DNA of 64,000 bases from Anisus vortex (Eukaryota; Mollusca; Gastropoda; Planorbidae). Positions 24,938-36,058 of this stretch are shown here, piece by piece. The position numbers and the translations under genes are program-made. The notes beneath the pieces are model-generated. The model was not told the origin of the DNA and did not search any database. It saw only the letters and a program-made list of their open reading frames with translations. The DNA lies in assembly GCA_949126835.1 (NCBI GenBank), contig OX421494.1, positions 5,918,769-5,982,768 of the forward strand, read 5' to 3'. Positions within the stretch are counted from its first letter, which is position 1. Each line of letters starts with the position of its first letter.

Positions 24938-25439
24938 TTAAATCACCCCAAAGATTGTACAAAAAAATGGAGTGTTGCTTAATAATAAAATGGCTTTGTG
25001 TTATTCACCTAGGTCACCAAATTTTTTTTCTTTGATTGCATTTGTCATTTTGTCTTTTTTTGTCTAATTTTATAACACATATGTCATAGTATTCAGATAC
25101 AAAAAACCTAATATAAAATTTATATTGCCTTTTAAGCTATTTATTCTTAAAGAGTATTCAATTCTTCAAAAAATGATAAATAATTACTGCATATACAGCC
25201 TAACTGTATATTACATATTCTATGGTTTATTTAAATAGAGTACCCATAAACTTGTTAATATAACACAAAAATGTGCAGTCTTTTTCAATCTTTTGTTTGG
25301 CAATTTCAATTTATCTTACGGTTTCGGTCGAAAGTGTAGTGAAACTTTGGCCGAGATCGGAAGTAGATTTATGACTTTCGGTGTAGTTTTGTTTTCGTCC
25401 GAAAACAAAAAAAAATGTGGTTTCGGTCGCCTCTACTTC

Positions 25440-26535
25440 GAGCAGGTGTGTACGTGTGTGCTTACGTCTACGCGTGTTGTTGTGTTCGAGTGTTTGTTTA
25501 CTAATCCATAACCCACGACAAACAAGCGTGCATACGTCACGTCACGCCTACCCATGATGCATCAGTCATATTACTTACGTCACCAGCGTCTCCCGGGTGT
25601 CTCTAAAAATAGCAGCGACCTAAAAAAAAACGGGAGGGGGGTGCGACCTCTATCGTCCATTTATCGCATTAAGATTGGCATAGTTGACTTTGTGTGTGAG
25701 AGTCTGTGTGTGTGTGTGCGTTTGGGAAGAAGGACAATCATGTGTAATGTATGTGCGCACGTGTGCGTAATTGAGTGTGAGGGTGAGTGTGTAAAAAAGA
25801 GGATATGGAAAGGAAAGTTTTCTTGCTTCGCTAAATAGCGCCTCGGTAGATTCGAGCAAGCAGATAGCATTCCACAAAACACCTGCAGTTATCGATACAA
25901 AAAAAAAAAAAGAAAGAGATTTCATGAGATACCATTACAAAATTAGTTAATACCTTAATAAAAGAATCCGGTTGATAATTTGCTCTTTTAAGCTCTAAGG
26001 ATTATTTTTCTTTCGAGGTGTGTGGGTTGTATAATTCAATTAGAAAATAAAACAGACCAAGTTTTGATAAACAATATTTGATGACAGTGAAAGGCCATTA
26101 TGTAATAATATCCGCGTACTTTTGTCCAAGATCGTTTGTAATATTTTTTTTATTTAAAAAGGAGTTGATCATAAGATGACACACAGAGAGGCGGGCCAGT
26201 ATTGCGCCATTTCAGATAAGGATGACGAGAGGTCGAGGAGGTGAGAGTTTAAAGAGTAGGAGGTCAGCGAGGAGAGGTCAAGGAGGAGATGTCAAGGAGG
26301 GGAGAGGTCACGCAGGAGAGGTACGCCTTTGAGTTTTTAGCTTATCCTTACAAATATATTGTTTGATTTGTTTTAACTATAAAATATTTGTTTTGTATAT
26401 AAATTGGTCAATTGTAAATTCACCGACTCGTATATTTTATTTGCGTATATTTTGCTCATATTTAATTAGTTTAAAATCTTTTTGTAAGGAAACAGTCAAC
26501 TCGGAGTTGGCAACTTAAAAAGAAAATCAATTTTA
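25440..26535. other. Spacer with GT-rich and AGGAGGTCA-like stretches
   Basis: GTGTGT/GTGCG segment at 25440-25790 and imperfect GAGAGGTCAAGGAG copies at 26230-26330. No gene supported. Confidence 0.5.
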
Positions 26536-26539
26536 AAAC

Positions 26540-27060
26540 AGCAGAGAGTTGACAGCAGAGAGCAGACGACAGACAGCAGACGACAGACAGCAGAGAGCAG
26601 ACGACAGACAGCAAAGAGCAGACGACAGACAGCAGAGAGCAGACGACAGACAGCAGACGACAGACAGCAGACGACATACAGCAGAAAGCAGACGACAGAC
26701 AGCAGAGAGCAGACGACAGAGCGCAGAGAGTGGACGAAAGACAACAGAGAGCAGACGACAGACAGCAAAGAGCAGACGACAGACAGCAGAGAGCAGACAA
26801 CAGAGAGCAGACGACAGACAGCAGAGAGCAGACAGCAGAGAGCAGACGACAGACAGCAGAGAGCCGACAGCAGAGAGCAGAGGACAGACAGCAGAGAGCA
26901 GACAGCAGAGAGCAGACGACAGAGAGTAGACGACAGCAGATGATAGACAACAAACAAGAGAGAGCATTGGAGAGAGAACAAAGTGGACCGACAGCAGACA
27001 AAAAATGGAGCACAGCAGACGACAGACAAATATTGACAGACAGCAGGTGACAGACAGTTG
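26540..27060. repeat. 21-bp purine/C array (GACGACAGACAGCAGAGAGC)
   Basis: About 20 regular units then decaying CAGA-rich sequence. Long open frames on both strands (Leu/Ser/Cys-rich or Gln/Arg-rich) arise from the repeat. Confidence 0.92.
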
Positions 27061-27548
27061 TTAAGAATCGCAAAGGACAAACAGCACACAAAAGAGAGCA
27101 GACAGCAGACAACAGACAACATACTATAAGGAGAATACAAGACGTCATCAGCAGACATGAAACAGTATACAACGGGCAAAATACAATAAAGAAAAATGCC
27201 ACAGAAAACAGACAAAAGAAATCGGGTCATTGCTTTCTAACAAAGCTCTTGACATCTTTGGCCAGTTTTAAACAGTGTTGTCATATCCCATTTCCTTTCA
27301 GTCGCCAGGAGAAAAAATGTGATCACGGTAATCAGAAAGGGAGGAGGGGGGGGGGGGGTCCATATGACAATCACAGCAGAAGTATAATTTAGAAGAACAA
27401 ATATAGCAAATTTTTTTATGTCCTTTGATGTTTTTTTTTTTTTTTTGTTATTGTTTTCTTACGAAAAAACCCACCGTGGGCGTTAATTGTGATGTTTGAT
27501 ATGACGTGCTCATGAATGGAATGGGTTTGATACACAGGCAATGAAGGA

Positions 27549-27653
27549 GCAGACGAATAGTGCAATGAATGCTGGGAGAACGAGCAGACGAATAGTGCAA
27601 TGAATGCTGCGAGAACGAGCAGACGAATAGTGCAATGAATGCTGGAAAGAGAA
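27549..27653. repeat. 35-bp triple repeat
   Basis: Three units starting GCAGACGAATAGTGCAATGA; the last unit diverges at its end. Confidence 0.9.
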
Positions 27654-27844
27654 CAACACATAATGTCACGGTAACTCAGTCGACGTAAAGGAATAAAAAA
27701 AATAAAAGGTGTAAGAGGAGAAAGAACTGATTTTAAGATGTGGCTGACTTTGTGGTTCAATGTGTGTGTTTCATTAGAGATAGGCTTTAGCGCATTCGAT
27801 ACTTCAATACTTCAAACAATTTATAGCTTCCTTTAGTCTGTTTT

Positions 27845-27955
27845 ATCTTATCTTATAAAATATTACAGACGCTCCTTCTATAAAGCAAATTATTGCGTTC
27901 TAACGCACATTCGTAGTTAGTCTAGTCCTGCATTTCCATTACTGTTTTAAGGCTG
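27845..27955 (-). mobile_element. LINE-A tail fragment
   Basis: TTATCTTATCTTATAAAATA, CAGACGCTCCTTCTATAAAG and AATTATTGCGTTCTAACGC; it ends at GTTTTAAGG, where unrelated sequence begins. Confidence 0.68.
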
Positions 27956-28269
27956 GGTACGGCACCCCATTTTAGGGGTATTCAACTCGGGTACTGGTTT
28001 TTAGGTTTTACTTAATTAAATAAGTTCAACCATTTCTGTATACAAAAATGCCACTCTTATAGTAAAAAGCTCAATATTTTTTAAATATTTTTTTGGAAAT
28101 GGTATGTATGTAGCTAAGCGGTGAAGAAAATATCCCAGCACTCTATCTCTAGACCCATTGCCCAGCGCTCTATCTCTAGACCCATAGCTCTGTGTAATAG
28201 TGAAGGTGCTTTTAGTTCCTGTATTGAATTTTTCTTGAAATGGAAAAACAAGATGATTTCCCTACTCAC

Positions 28270-28551
28270 CACAGTTGGCTGTAAGCGTGATCTCCGTTCC
28301 CTTGGGTAAGGTAAGCAGCCTGAACTCTCCGTACTCGTCGACGACCGCCGGTCCGGAGTTTTCTATGAGGTGGTAAGTGACGTTGGACGGACACAGGCCC
28401 TTGGCGGACCCGCCGGCCGATTTACTCTCGGGGCCCACTCGTGGCTGGTCGGCCTGGAAGAGCAGCGTGGTCGAGGTCAGCGGCCTGTAGTAGTGGTCCA
28501 GGTGGTGACCGCGCCATTGACAACTGATGCTTAGAGTCAGGTTGAACGTTT
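28270..28551 (-). CDS. Exon 3, end of cadherin-like repeat 1 and start of repeat 2
   Basis: Minus-strand exon of 282 nt (94 codons, phase 1 at both ends). Acceptor CCACCCGCAG lies right of 28551 and donor GTGAGT left of 28270. It is GC-rich and open throughout. It begins TFNLTLSISCQWRGHH and continues to STTLLFQADQP, then a Gly/Ser-rich linker, then LCPSNVTYHLIENSG, VVDEYGEFRLLTLP and a final TANC. The Y-x-L ... D-x-x-G-x-F-x-L pattern fits the middle of a second cadherin-like repeat. There are sequons at NLT and NVT and three cysteines that could pair. The phase fits exon 2 exactly. The next exon must lie left of 28270 but none was recognised. Coding status is firm; the cadherin assignment rests on pattern only. 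Confidence 0.75.
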
Positions 28552-28627
28552 CTGCGGGTGGAGAATAAGGTAAAACCTAGATTAGGTATTCACCGAAGAC
28601 AGGGAGGGGAGTTGCTAGTATAAAGTA

Positions 28628-28682
28628 AGTAAGTAAACCACCGGTCGGACAAAAGTGAGCATATGCATAGGGCCGGTGAACT
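28628..28682 (-). mobile_element. SINE family S tail fragment in intron 2
   Basis: ACCACCGGTCGGACAAAAGT and CATAGGGCCGGTGAA match the reverse complement of the SINE end. It is opposite in direction to the fuller copy 40 bp away. Confidence 0.5.
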
Positions 28683-28721
28683 TATAAATGGCGTTGTCGA
28701 TTTGCGTGTGCTTAGGAGGGA

Positions 28722-28922
28722 GATGGGGCACGGTAGACGAGCGGCAACGCGTACCGAAGGTCCTGGGTCCGAATCCTGGTAAAGGCTCGGGTGCCTAGGG
28801 TGTCCCAGAGTCTACCCAGATCTGATGGGTTCCTGACATTAGATGGGCTTAGGTAAAGGCGGTTGGGTATTGAGCTGGCCACACTTCCCCTAGTATGCAG
28901 TGGCTACAGAAACTGTTGCTAG
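28722..28922 (+). mobile_element. SINE family S in intron 2
   Basis: GGGGCACGGTAGACGAGCGG, GGTCCTGGGTCCGAATCCTG, CCCAGATCTGATGGGTTCC and TGAGCTGGCCACACTTCC. It is antisense to the host gene. Confidence 0.78.
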
Positions 28923-29035
28923 TATAATCCTTACAAAAAAAAGCGTGCATGTTTTTTTTTTAATGTCAATTCTTTTTACTTCTATGGCAAAAAAAAACAA
29001 CAACAACAGCAAATTAATATTTTGACCAATATCAG

Positions 29036-29167
29036 TGGTCAGTATAGCAAACGTAATTGTGAATGGTGCATTGTAGCTGTGGTCAGTATAGCAAACGTAA
29101 TTGTGAATGGTGCATTGTAGCTGTGGTCAGTATAGCAAACGTAATTGTGAATGGTGCATTGTAGCTG
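29036..29167. repeat. 44-bp triple repeat in intron 2
   Basis: Three identical units starting TGGTCAGTATAGCAAACGTA, ending about 80 bp from the exon 2 donor. Confidence 0.95.
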
Positions 29168-29248
29168 GTATAGATGCTTTTGACTGAACACAAATATTTC
29201 AAATATTTCTACATACAATATACAACTATAGAGAAAAAAAAAGATCAC

Positions 29249-29494
29249 CTTTTATTGCCCAAGATTCAGTGCTGGTCTTCACCTGAATTACAATGCTGGT
29301 GTTGTCCCAACGGGCCGTGAACTTGCTCTGGGGGTGCGACTGAAGCTGCGGCTGGTCATCGGCACCGCAGGGGACCACGTCGCTGTCCAGGGTGCGGATG
29401 ACCCCGACAGTCTCCCCGGAGGCCAGGCTTTGCGGGATGTAGAAGACGTAGTTACGGGACGGAAGGTAGAGTCCAGCTTCGACCAGGGATGACC
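29249..29494 (-). CDS. Exon 2, first cadherin-like repeat (N-terminal part)
   Basis: Minus-strand exon of 246 nt (82 codons, phase 1 at both ends). Acceptor TCCTCCTCAG lies right of 29494 and donor GTGATC left of 29249. The frame has no stop and the exon is GC-rich in an AT-rich setting. After SSLVEA, read as the end of the signal peptide, comes the core NYVFYIPQSLASGETVGV followed by TLDSD. This resembles the first strand of cadherin repeats (Y-x-F-x-x-E, G-x-x-VG, D-x-D). An N-T-S glycosylation sequon follows. The last base G combines with AA of exon 3 to make Glu, giving WAIK-E-TFNLTLS, which reads like the closing strand of a cadherin repeat. No DRE or DxNDN calcium motif is visible, so it may be a divergent cadherin fold. 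An in-frame ATG at 29507 lies in the intron and is not used. Confidence 0.75.
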
Positions 29495-29634
29495 CTGAGG
29501 AGGACAAGACACTTGAGACTCAGGTTGGCATTACATTGACATTTTGGGGTCACGTGGCAATAAGAATGTTAAAATATTGTGTTTTTTTTTGCACATTCTA
29601 ACATTTTTTTTATCGAGTGTACAGTTACTTCACT

Positions 29635-29707
29635 CCCAGTGGGCACACAACGTCGTATCGACGGGGAAAAACGTCTTTCGTCTTTTCCACGCCGTGTGCC
29701 CACTGGG
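29635..29707. mobile_element. 73-bp inverted-repeat MITE
   Basis: CCCAGTGGGCACACAACG and CGCCGTGTGCCCACTGGG are inverted arms of about 20 bp. No clear target duplication. It lies in intron 1, about 140 bp from exon 2. Confidence 0.65.
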
Positions 29708-29884
29708 CTGAGCTAAAATGATAATAGCATGGATAGATGTACAAGTTACCACCATTGCTAATATTTAAATTTATGTAAAAACAACAAAAATTTCTTTATG
29801 TGTTTTGAGTTCGTCTAAAGGTTAGAATAGAGTACATATATCTAGTAATCATAAGATAAGAGGTCAAATTGTATGAATTCCTAA

Positions 29885-30205
29885 TAAAGAGTAAAGTTGT
29901 TATAATACATAAGTCATTATATACGAACTTGGAAATACAACCCAATAACAATACTTTGCAAAGCTCAGATAAAGATAAGGACAAAAACACTTTCCTTATA
30001 CCTTATGCGAGAACAAATGCATAAGCGTGTAAGTACTATTTCTTCCTGAGTGGCATCCTGGCATGGAATGGGTTGCTTGTGGAGAATAAATGAAAACCAG
30101 TAACGTAACCTGATTTAAAACACGAATGCAAGACTAAACTCAAAGCACGGATTGGCATGGAAGGCAACAATCTTCTTTCTAGAAGTATCCTCTGTAATAT
30201 ATATA
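29885..30205 (+). mobile_element. LINE-A 3' end fragment beside exon 2
   Basis: Plus copy with AGAGTAAAGTTGTTATAATA, GCAAAGCTCAGATAAAGATA, CGAGAACAAATGCATAAGC, GGCATGGAATGGGTTGCTT and AATCTTCTTTCTAGAAG. It lies in intron 1, about 390 bp right of exon 2. Confidence 0.72.
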
Positions 30206-30209
30206 AAAT

Positions 30210-32585
30210 TAATTATATTGTAAAAACCTAATATCGACCCAGACACATGGGGAAACATCATGCAGCGAACTGAACCAAGTCGACCCAATGCTATCACGAC
30301 TTGGCAGCAAGGCAACAGAAAGTCACAGGGCTAAATTAAAACGGTCAGCAAGAATAGCGAAAAGGACAAAATAACCTGCATAGCACTGGCCAAATCCTGA
30401 AGCTCACATCCTTTGAGTTTGAACTTTGCAAAAGGACCTTTTTGGACACATATACACCTCCATCAGAAAAGCCACATCCTCGAAAATTTATCATATTGTT
30501 GTATTTCTTGTGTCCTATTTTAGTGGTTTTTCCATTTAATAACATCTGTTTGTTGATGTCAGTTTGATTGAAGTAAACCACGTGAATAAGATTCAAGCCA
30601 ACTTAATAGTCTTCATCTATCTTGTTGTTTTGTAAATTATTGATATACGTTATAAGAATCTGGCTCGAAAAGGCAATTGTTAACAATATCTGATTTCATT
30701 CGACAAATGCACACAATCAGGCGAAGTCTTCAAAAAGGTCAAATTAGAAAGGTTAAAGTACATCTTTAAAAGTACAACACTATGATGATGTGATGATTAT
30801 AGTTCGCTTTCAGATAAAATTTTGAGAGTATTTCGAGACGCGTTGAAAAAAAAAAACAACGTACAGAAGACGTCATTGTTTTTCCCACCACTATTTTTGG
30901 ACCAATGGTTAATTAATGATTTCACACTTCGTGACAACACTTTACAATTTGTCATCTGTCATCGATGCTAATTATTGTCTCCACAAATTTGATTGACTGA
31001 CAGCGTTCGTTTTAAAAATAAACAACATTCCAAAAACATTCGGAAACAAAGTAAATTTAAATGTTAAAAAAAATGCCACTTATTGATTAAGACTTTCCAA
31101 TTATTTATGATACCCGATTCGGTTCATTTATCTAATTTATTTTTCTGTCATGATTCAAGAGTTCAGTCCCTTGACTATGGAAATGAGTGGAGGTAATCTC
31201 CCCACCAGGGGTTGCTCTACAGGACAACCAAGCCCCCCCCCCCCCCCAAAAAAAAAATATAAATATAAATTTTAAAATATCACATGACGCCTTTGACCTT
31301 CACCGATATTTGACAACTATTTTGGAATTTTTATGACAAGGGGAGAGAGAAAAGAAAATGCTCCAACTGGACATCGTTTCTGTTTTTTTCTAATTGTAGA
31401 CTCATCGTTTTCATTTCTTCCAAAACAAAAATAATTCTTCCTAGAATGGCAGTGTAAAATAAAAAGAGCAAATTTCTTTAAAAAATCTTTACAATTATAA
31501 ACTTTTTTTTTTAAAGAAAGGAAACATTTTGTTGTCACAGTAATGACTTCTATTTTTGTAACATTGCGTTCAAGGTTTGTCGATGCATAACTTTGTTCTT
31601 GTTTTAAAAACATTTTTGTTTTGACTATTTTGTGCTGGAATTTAAAGTTCGCTTTAATAAATCACCTGATATTAACCGAAAAAAACTGAAACATTTTAGT
31701 TTCAACTTTTTTTTTTCAAGCTTTTTAAAACTTTTAAATTTGTCTCTTTGTGTTGTTTTCAACTACAAATAGTCCAATCAAATTTTGACCAACTTTAAAT
31801 TTGTCTCTTTGTGTTGTTTTCAACTACAAATAGTCCAATCAAATTTTGACCAACTTTAAATGTTTTCCTTTTCTGTTTTCTAAAAGTCCAATTTTTTTAT
31901 TTTCTAGTGTAAATGTTGTCACTTCACTGATCTATATAATTTATTGCATTTCGAGATTTCTCTCACACTATTTCACACTAACTCTTTATTTTAAACAATG
32001 TCCTCAATACGGCCCTCACATTCTACAAAGAGTTGAATATAAAAGGAAAGATTGAAACATACATCATTTGTCTAAATTTTGACAAAACCCGCATGAATAA
32101 ATCTGGCATATCACGTTTCTTTAAAGACATTTTAGTGATTAGTTCAATGGTTTCCAACACCGCTAAATCCACGGCCTTGATAAATAGTGCAATAAATACG
32201 TAGGCTACTACCAATAACATCCATCTCAAGAGCTGGTTATAACAAATGATCTGTCAATGTTTCTTTTAGATTGTGACAGTTTGAAGAAGACTTTGTATTT
32301 CGCTGCCACCTTGCTGTCACACGACATGCTTGTTTAATTCATCAATTGCTGCACAAAAGATAATTTACGCCAGCTCAAAACATTTTTTAACCTTTTTCTC
32401 TAATCATTACTCTGGCATAGGCACAGTGTTAAGTTACACAAAACAAAAGTGACCCTAATTTTCAGAAACTGTGGCATTGATGCAGACTTTTAGGGATACT
32501 TGATTTTGTAAGCACAACCCTCGCCCAATTTTCGTTTTCGTTCGTTCACACTTACAGGCAGCTCTGAAATTCTAAATCACTTCTG
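30210..32585. other. Intron 1, mostly unrecognised AT-rich sequence
   Basis: Contains a poly-C run near 31233 and the 61-bp duplication. A 68-codon minus frame at 32023-32229 has a hydrophobic start but no family match. Confidence 0.5.
31736..31857. repeat. 61-bp tandem duplication
   Basis: Two identical units starting AAATTTGTCTCTTTGTGTTG; recent by identity. Confidence 0.95.
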
Positions 32586-32586
32586 G

Positions 32587-32868
32587 GCGTCATCCGCTGG
32601 CGAAGTGTGGAAACCACCAGTACGCTTCCACCAAGCGCACAATGGTGGGCTAACGCATTAGGGGGGGGGGCGAACCCTGCTGCGCGTCAGAGGCTGATTG
32701 TACCCCCGAATGTCCCCGAGGCTCAGTGGGGAGGAAGCAATGGGCGCAGAGTTTCCGCCTTGGTGCCTGGATGCCCATACCTATTGTATGGGATTTTTTT
32801 TGCTAACGGGCGACATTGCAGGTACGCGGGGGGGGGGGGGGGGGGGGGCACCACGATATTCCTCCAGT
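32587..32868 (+). repeat. GC-rich dispersed repeat, copy 2, cut by the gap
   Basis: GGGGAGGAAGCAATGGGCGC, TGGTGCCTGGATGCCCATAC and GCGACATTGCAGGTACGC match copy 1. Two G runs (32660-32669 and 32828-32848) lie inside, the second just before the N gap. Confidence 0.6.
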
Positions 32869-33068
32869 NNNNNNNNNNNNNNNNNNNNNNNNNNNNNNNN
32901 NNNNNNNNNNNNNNNNNNNNNNNNNNNNNNNNNNNNNNNNNNNNNNNNNNNNNNNNNNNNNNNNNNNNNNNNNNNNNNNNNNNNNNNNNNNNNNNNNNNN
33001 NNNNNNNNNNNNNNNNNNNNNNNNNNNNNNNNNNNNNNNNNNNNNNNNNNNNNNNNNNNNNNNNNNNN
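32869..33068. other. Assembly gap (200 N)
   Basis: Exactly 200 N, probably a placeholder of unknown true size. It is preceded by a poly-G run and followed by the right end of a hAT-like element. Confidence 0.99.
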
Positions 33069-33250
33069 ATCACATTTCATCCTCCAAAAACTAATCCATT
33101 CAAATAGCTGAGGTGTTAAAATATATCAGGTACGTTTTGGACCGCCCACTTGCCCTTCACCGCCCCCCAATCGCCCCCGGGAATGACAGCGCCCCCCTAA
33201 AGCTTCTCACCGCCCCCGGGGGGCGATATCGCCCCCGTTGAGAACCTATG
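33069..33250. mobile_element. Right end of a second copy of the 1.6 kb hAT-like element
   Basis: Matches 7348-7533 closely: ATCACATTTCATCCTCCAAA, CAGCGCCCCCCTAAAGCTTC and the end GTTGAGAACCTATG. Its left part falls in the N gap or is deleted. Confidence 0.85.
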
Positions 33251-33406
33251 ATATATATTATCGTCCCTTCTGTATACTATTGTCCTATGTCATCAGACTA
33301 TAGTTTTGAGAAAAAATGCATCTGAAGTTTTTAGAAGACTGAAAGAATGAAGCTAGAAGAAAGACAAATTGCTAAAGTGTTGAAATAGCAGAGAAGATAA
33401 TAAATA

Positions 33407-33841
33407 CAGTGGCGCTTCAGGTTACGAGTGCATCAGGTTACGAACGATTTGATTCAGGTAACGAAATGTGCCTTAGTTTACAAAGCATCATAAAGAACAA
33501 AGAGTTACACTCAAATCAGTCGATCTGGCTAAATGCGTAACTAATCTGTAGTAGCAAAGACATAAAATTTCAGAGAAAGTTGAAAATCTTCTCTTATCTG
33601 GATCAACTAAAAGCAACTTTTAATTTTATTTTGTTGTTTTCTTTATTTGAGAAATGAAGCAAAGTTATTATTTGCCTTTTGTCATGTAAACAACTGGATG
33701 TTAAAAGAAAAGTACGATTTTTATTTCATCTTGTAACGGATTGACTTTATTGTTTTGATTTCAATGTTTCAGGATACGAAACGTTTCAGGTTACGAACTG
33801 AGTTCGGGAACGAATGAAGCTCGTAACTCGAGGTACCGCTG
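33407..33841. mobile_element. Tc1/mariner-like MITE (pogo-type ends), 435 bp
   Basis: TA at 33405-33406 and 33842-33843. Ends CAGTGGCGCTTCAGGTTACG and CGTAACTCGAGGTACCGCTG are inverted. Repeated GGTTACGA motifs lie inside both ends. No transposase. Confidence 0.8.
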
Positions 33842-34389
33842 TAAGTAGATTTGTAGAGATAGGACATTTTTTTTTAATATAAAAAAAAAGCGTTTTTGAA
33901 AACATGAAAATGTGTAGTTAGAACAAAATAATACTGAATGGGACTATATGTTTTTTCTGAACCTTTATGGTTGTTGTTTTGTGCTACATTGCTACATGGG
34001 CACTATTTCTTGACATTGTATTCTTGCGCAACACAATGCCTCAAAACCAAGAAAGAAAAAAACAAACACATAGTACAATCAACGTAAACTGGCTTTCATG
34101 TGTAAGATTAGATTACTGGTGGAGAGAGAATATTGATAGACGAGAAGGTCACATGAGAGGAGGTCACGTGAGAACTGCGCCTGCGTGATGGCTTCCGGAA
34201 GTGGGTGACATAAACATGGCTACAGCTTGTACGGTGGAGTTTCGTGTCGGTTTCGTTTGTTTTTTTTTTTGTTTTTCTTTTATGATTTTTTTAAAGTCTC
34301 AACATTTAAATAGGTTTGGTTTGGGGGGGGGGGGGGGTCACAATATAACACGTGTCAAACATTATTATTGCTGTCAACAATTGCTGATT

Positions 34390-35703
34390 CGAAATGTCAG
34401 CCGATGTAGGTACATTCAAAATGACGAATGTCAGCAGATGTAGGTACATTCAAAATTACGAATGTCTGCAGATGTAGGTACATTCAAAATGACGAATGCC
34501 AGCAATTGTAGGTACAATCGAAATGACGAATGTCAGCAGATGTAGGTAGGGAGAGTTGGGTAATTCGTACCGCTGGGTAATTCGTACCTATTCCGTTTTA
34601 CCTAGTTTGACTGGTTGTAATTAACATTTTAGCCCGTTAACACATGCCAGCACATTAGTTTGCACTGCCATAGAACAATGGTGGACATGGACAAGAAAAT
34701 AAAACGGTAGGGCTGACTTTATATTTTTGTACACTACTTGATGTTATTTTTGTCCAGAGCCTCTAGTCGTACAACGTAGGTCTGGTTAAACATAGCGTAT
34801 TTATATTTGTTTAGTGTGCTGACTATCCAGTCTGCTTCATTAATAAATACATTTAGGGCTGTTTTCTATTGCCGATAAAAACACAGAAGCAATAAACAAT
34901 GTTAAGCCTGAGTCGGCTAAATCGTACCTCGCTATAGAGGGTAATGCGTTCCGGTACTAATTACGTAACAATTAGTGCAGAAGTACCGAGACTGCACCAG
35001 AAAAAAAGACAAAAGGTCTAGAGGCCAAAACAAATATAAAGTTTTGCAATGGTACCGGGTACTGGTACGGTGAGAACATCTAGGAATACATGATATAATG
35101 TTTTATATAGAGAGCATTGGTACATCCTGCATGCTCTGAATCAGCCTTCCAAAGTGGGTCACTGAAAAATTATACTTGTGAATTAATTATTAAATACAAA
35201 TGAGATATATATAGAGAGACTTCAACTTATAAATGTCAACCTTACAAACAATATTTTTTCTTAATTTCTTTTGGTACTTATTACCCTCCCTAGTGGTACG
35301 AATTGAAGGCTGGTGAGGGCAATTCGTACCACCTAGTCTTTTTTTTTATTCTATTAATTGTGTCTTTGTTTCCATAATAAAATGTTCAGATCATGTCTTT
35401 TCATTCTTTTGTCACCAATAATTGTTTTAACGTAAAAATAAACCTTTTTCTACTGCTGGTTTTATTATTGCTAATTTTTTCCCTTAGGGGGTACGAATTA
35501 CCCACCTCTCCCCTACATTCAAAATGACGAAGGTCAGCAGATGTAGGTAGATTCAAAATGACGAATGTCAGCAGATGTAGGTACATTCGAAATGACGAAT
35601 GTCAGCAGATGTAGGTACATTCGAAATGACGAATGTCAGCAGATGTAGGTACATTCAAAATGACGAATGTCAGCAGTACATTCAAAATGACGAATGTCAG
35701 CAG
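34390..35703. repeat. 34-bp minisatellite split by a DNA element
   Basis: Units GATGTAGGTACATTCAAAAT then GACGAATGTCAGCA occur at 34390-34548 and 35514-35703; the element at 34549-35513 sits between. Confidence 0.93.
34549..35513. mobile_element. TA-target DNA element inserted in a minisatellite, 965 bp
   Basis: Ends GGGAGAGTTGGGTAATTCGT and ACGAATTACCCACCTCTCCC are inverted. TA at 34547-34548 and 35514-35515 is duplicated compared with the intact 34-bp unit GATGTAGGTACATTC. GGTACGAATT motifs recur inside. No protein-coding frame. Confidence 0.85.
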
Positions 35704-35751
35704 TTGTTTATTCACAGAATTCATATAAAACGAAATGCAGACAGAACAAGA

Positions 35752-36007
35752 GAGCGAGAGAAGAGAGAGAGTGTGTGTGTGTATGTGTGTGTGAGAGCGG
35801 GAGAGAGAGAGGGGGGAGAGTGATGGCGATGGATTGGGAAGGAGTGAAACGGGGAGAGGGAGAAATAAAGCGTGATAAGAAGAGATAAGTACTCATAGAT
35901 AGGCCTTTAACGATAGAGAGAAAGAAAAAAATGGAATAGGACTGGGGGAGGGGCGAAGGAATAAATGACATCGGAGAAGTGAAAGAGTAAGAACGAAAGA
36001 ATGAGAC

Positions 36008-36058
<51 letters not shown>
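35752..36058. repeat. Purine-rich GA region
   Basis: GAGA-rich and GTGT segments with GA runs near 36000-36055. No gene seen. Confidence 0.85.

Larger units (their letters stand above)
24150..25435. mobile_element. hAT-like element, 1.3 kb, with a nested TTAA element
   Basis: Ends TAGAGGCCAACC and GGTCGCCTCTA, with GGTTTCGG motifs inside both ends. Flanks GTTCGAAT and CTTCGAGC share only 5 of 8 bases, so the duplication is old or uncertain. It holds a SINE tail and the TTAA element at 24484-24937. Confidence 0.62.
28552..29248 (-). other. Intron 2 of the cadherin-like gene
   Basis: GT-AG intron of 697 bp, phase 1. It contains a SINE in plus orientation (28722-28922), an older SINE tail (28628-28680) and a 44-bp triple repeat next to the exon 2 donor. 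Confidence 0.7.

Noticed and set aside
26471..27230. Leu/Ser/Cys-rich and Gln/Arg-rich frames over 100 codons
   Set aside because: Product of the second 21-bp array, open on both strands.
30228..30350. Short plus-strand frame that looked like a pol fragment
   Set aside because: Too short, with an internal stop and no motif I could name.
32023..32229. 68-codon minus-strand frame with a hydrophobic start
   Set aside because: No family match, AT-rich surroundings and no splice support.
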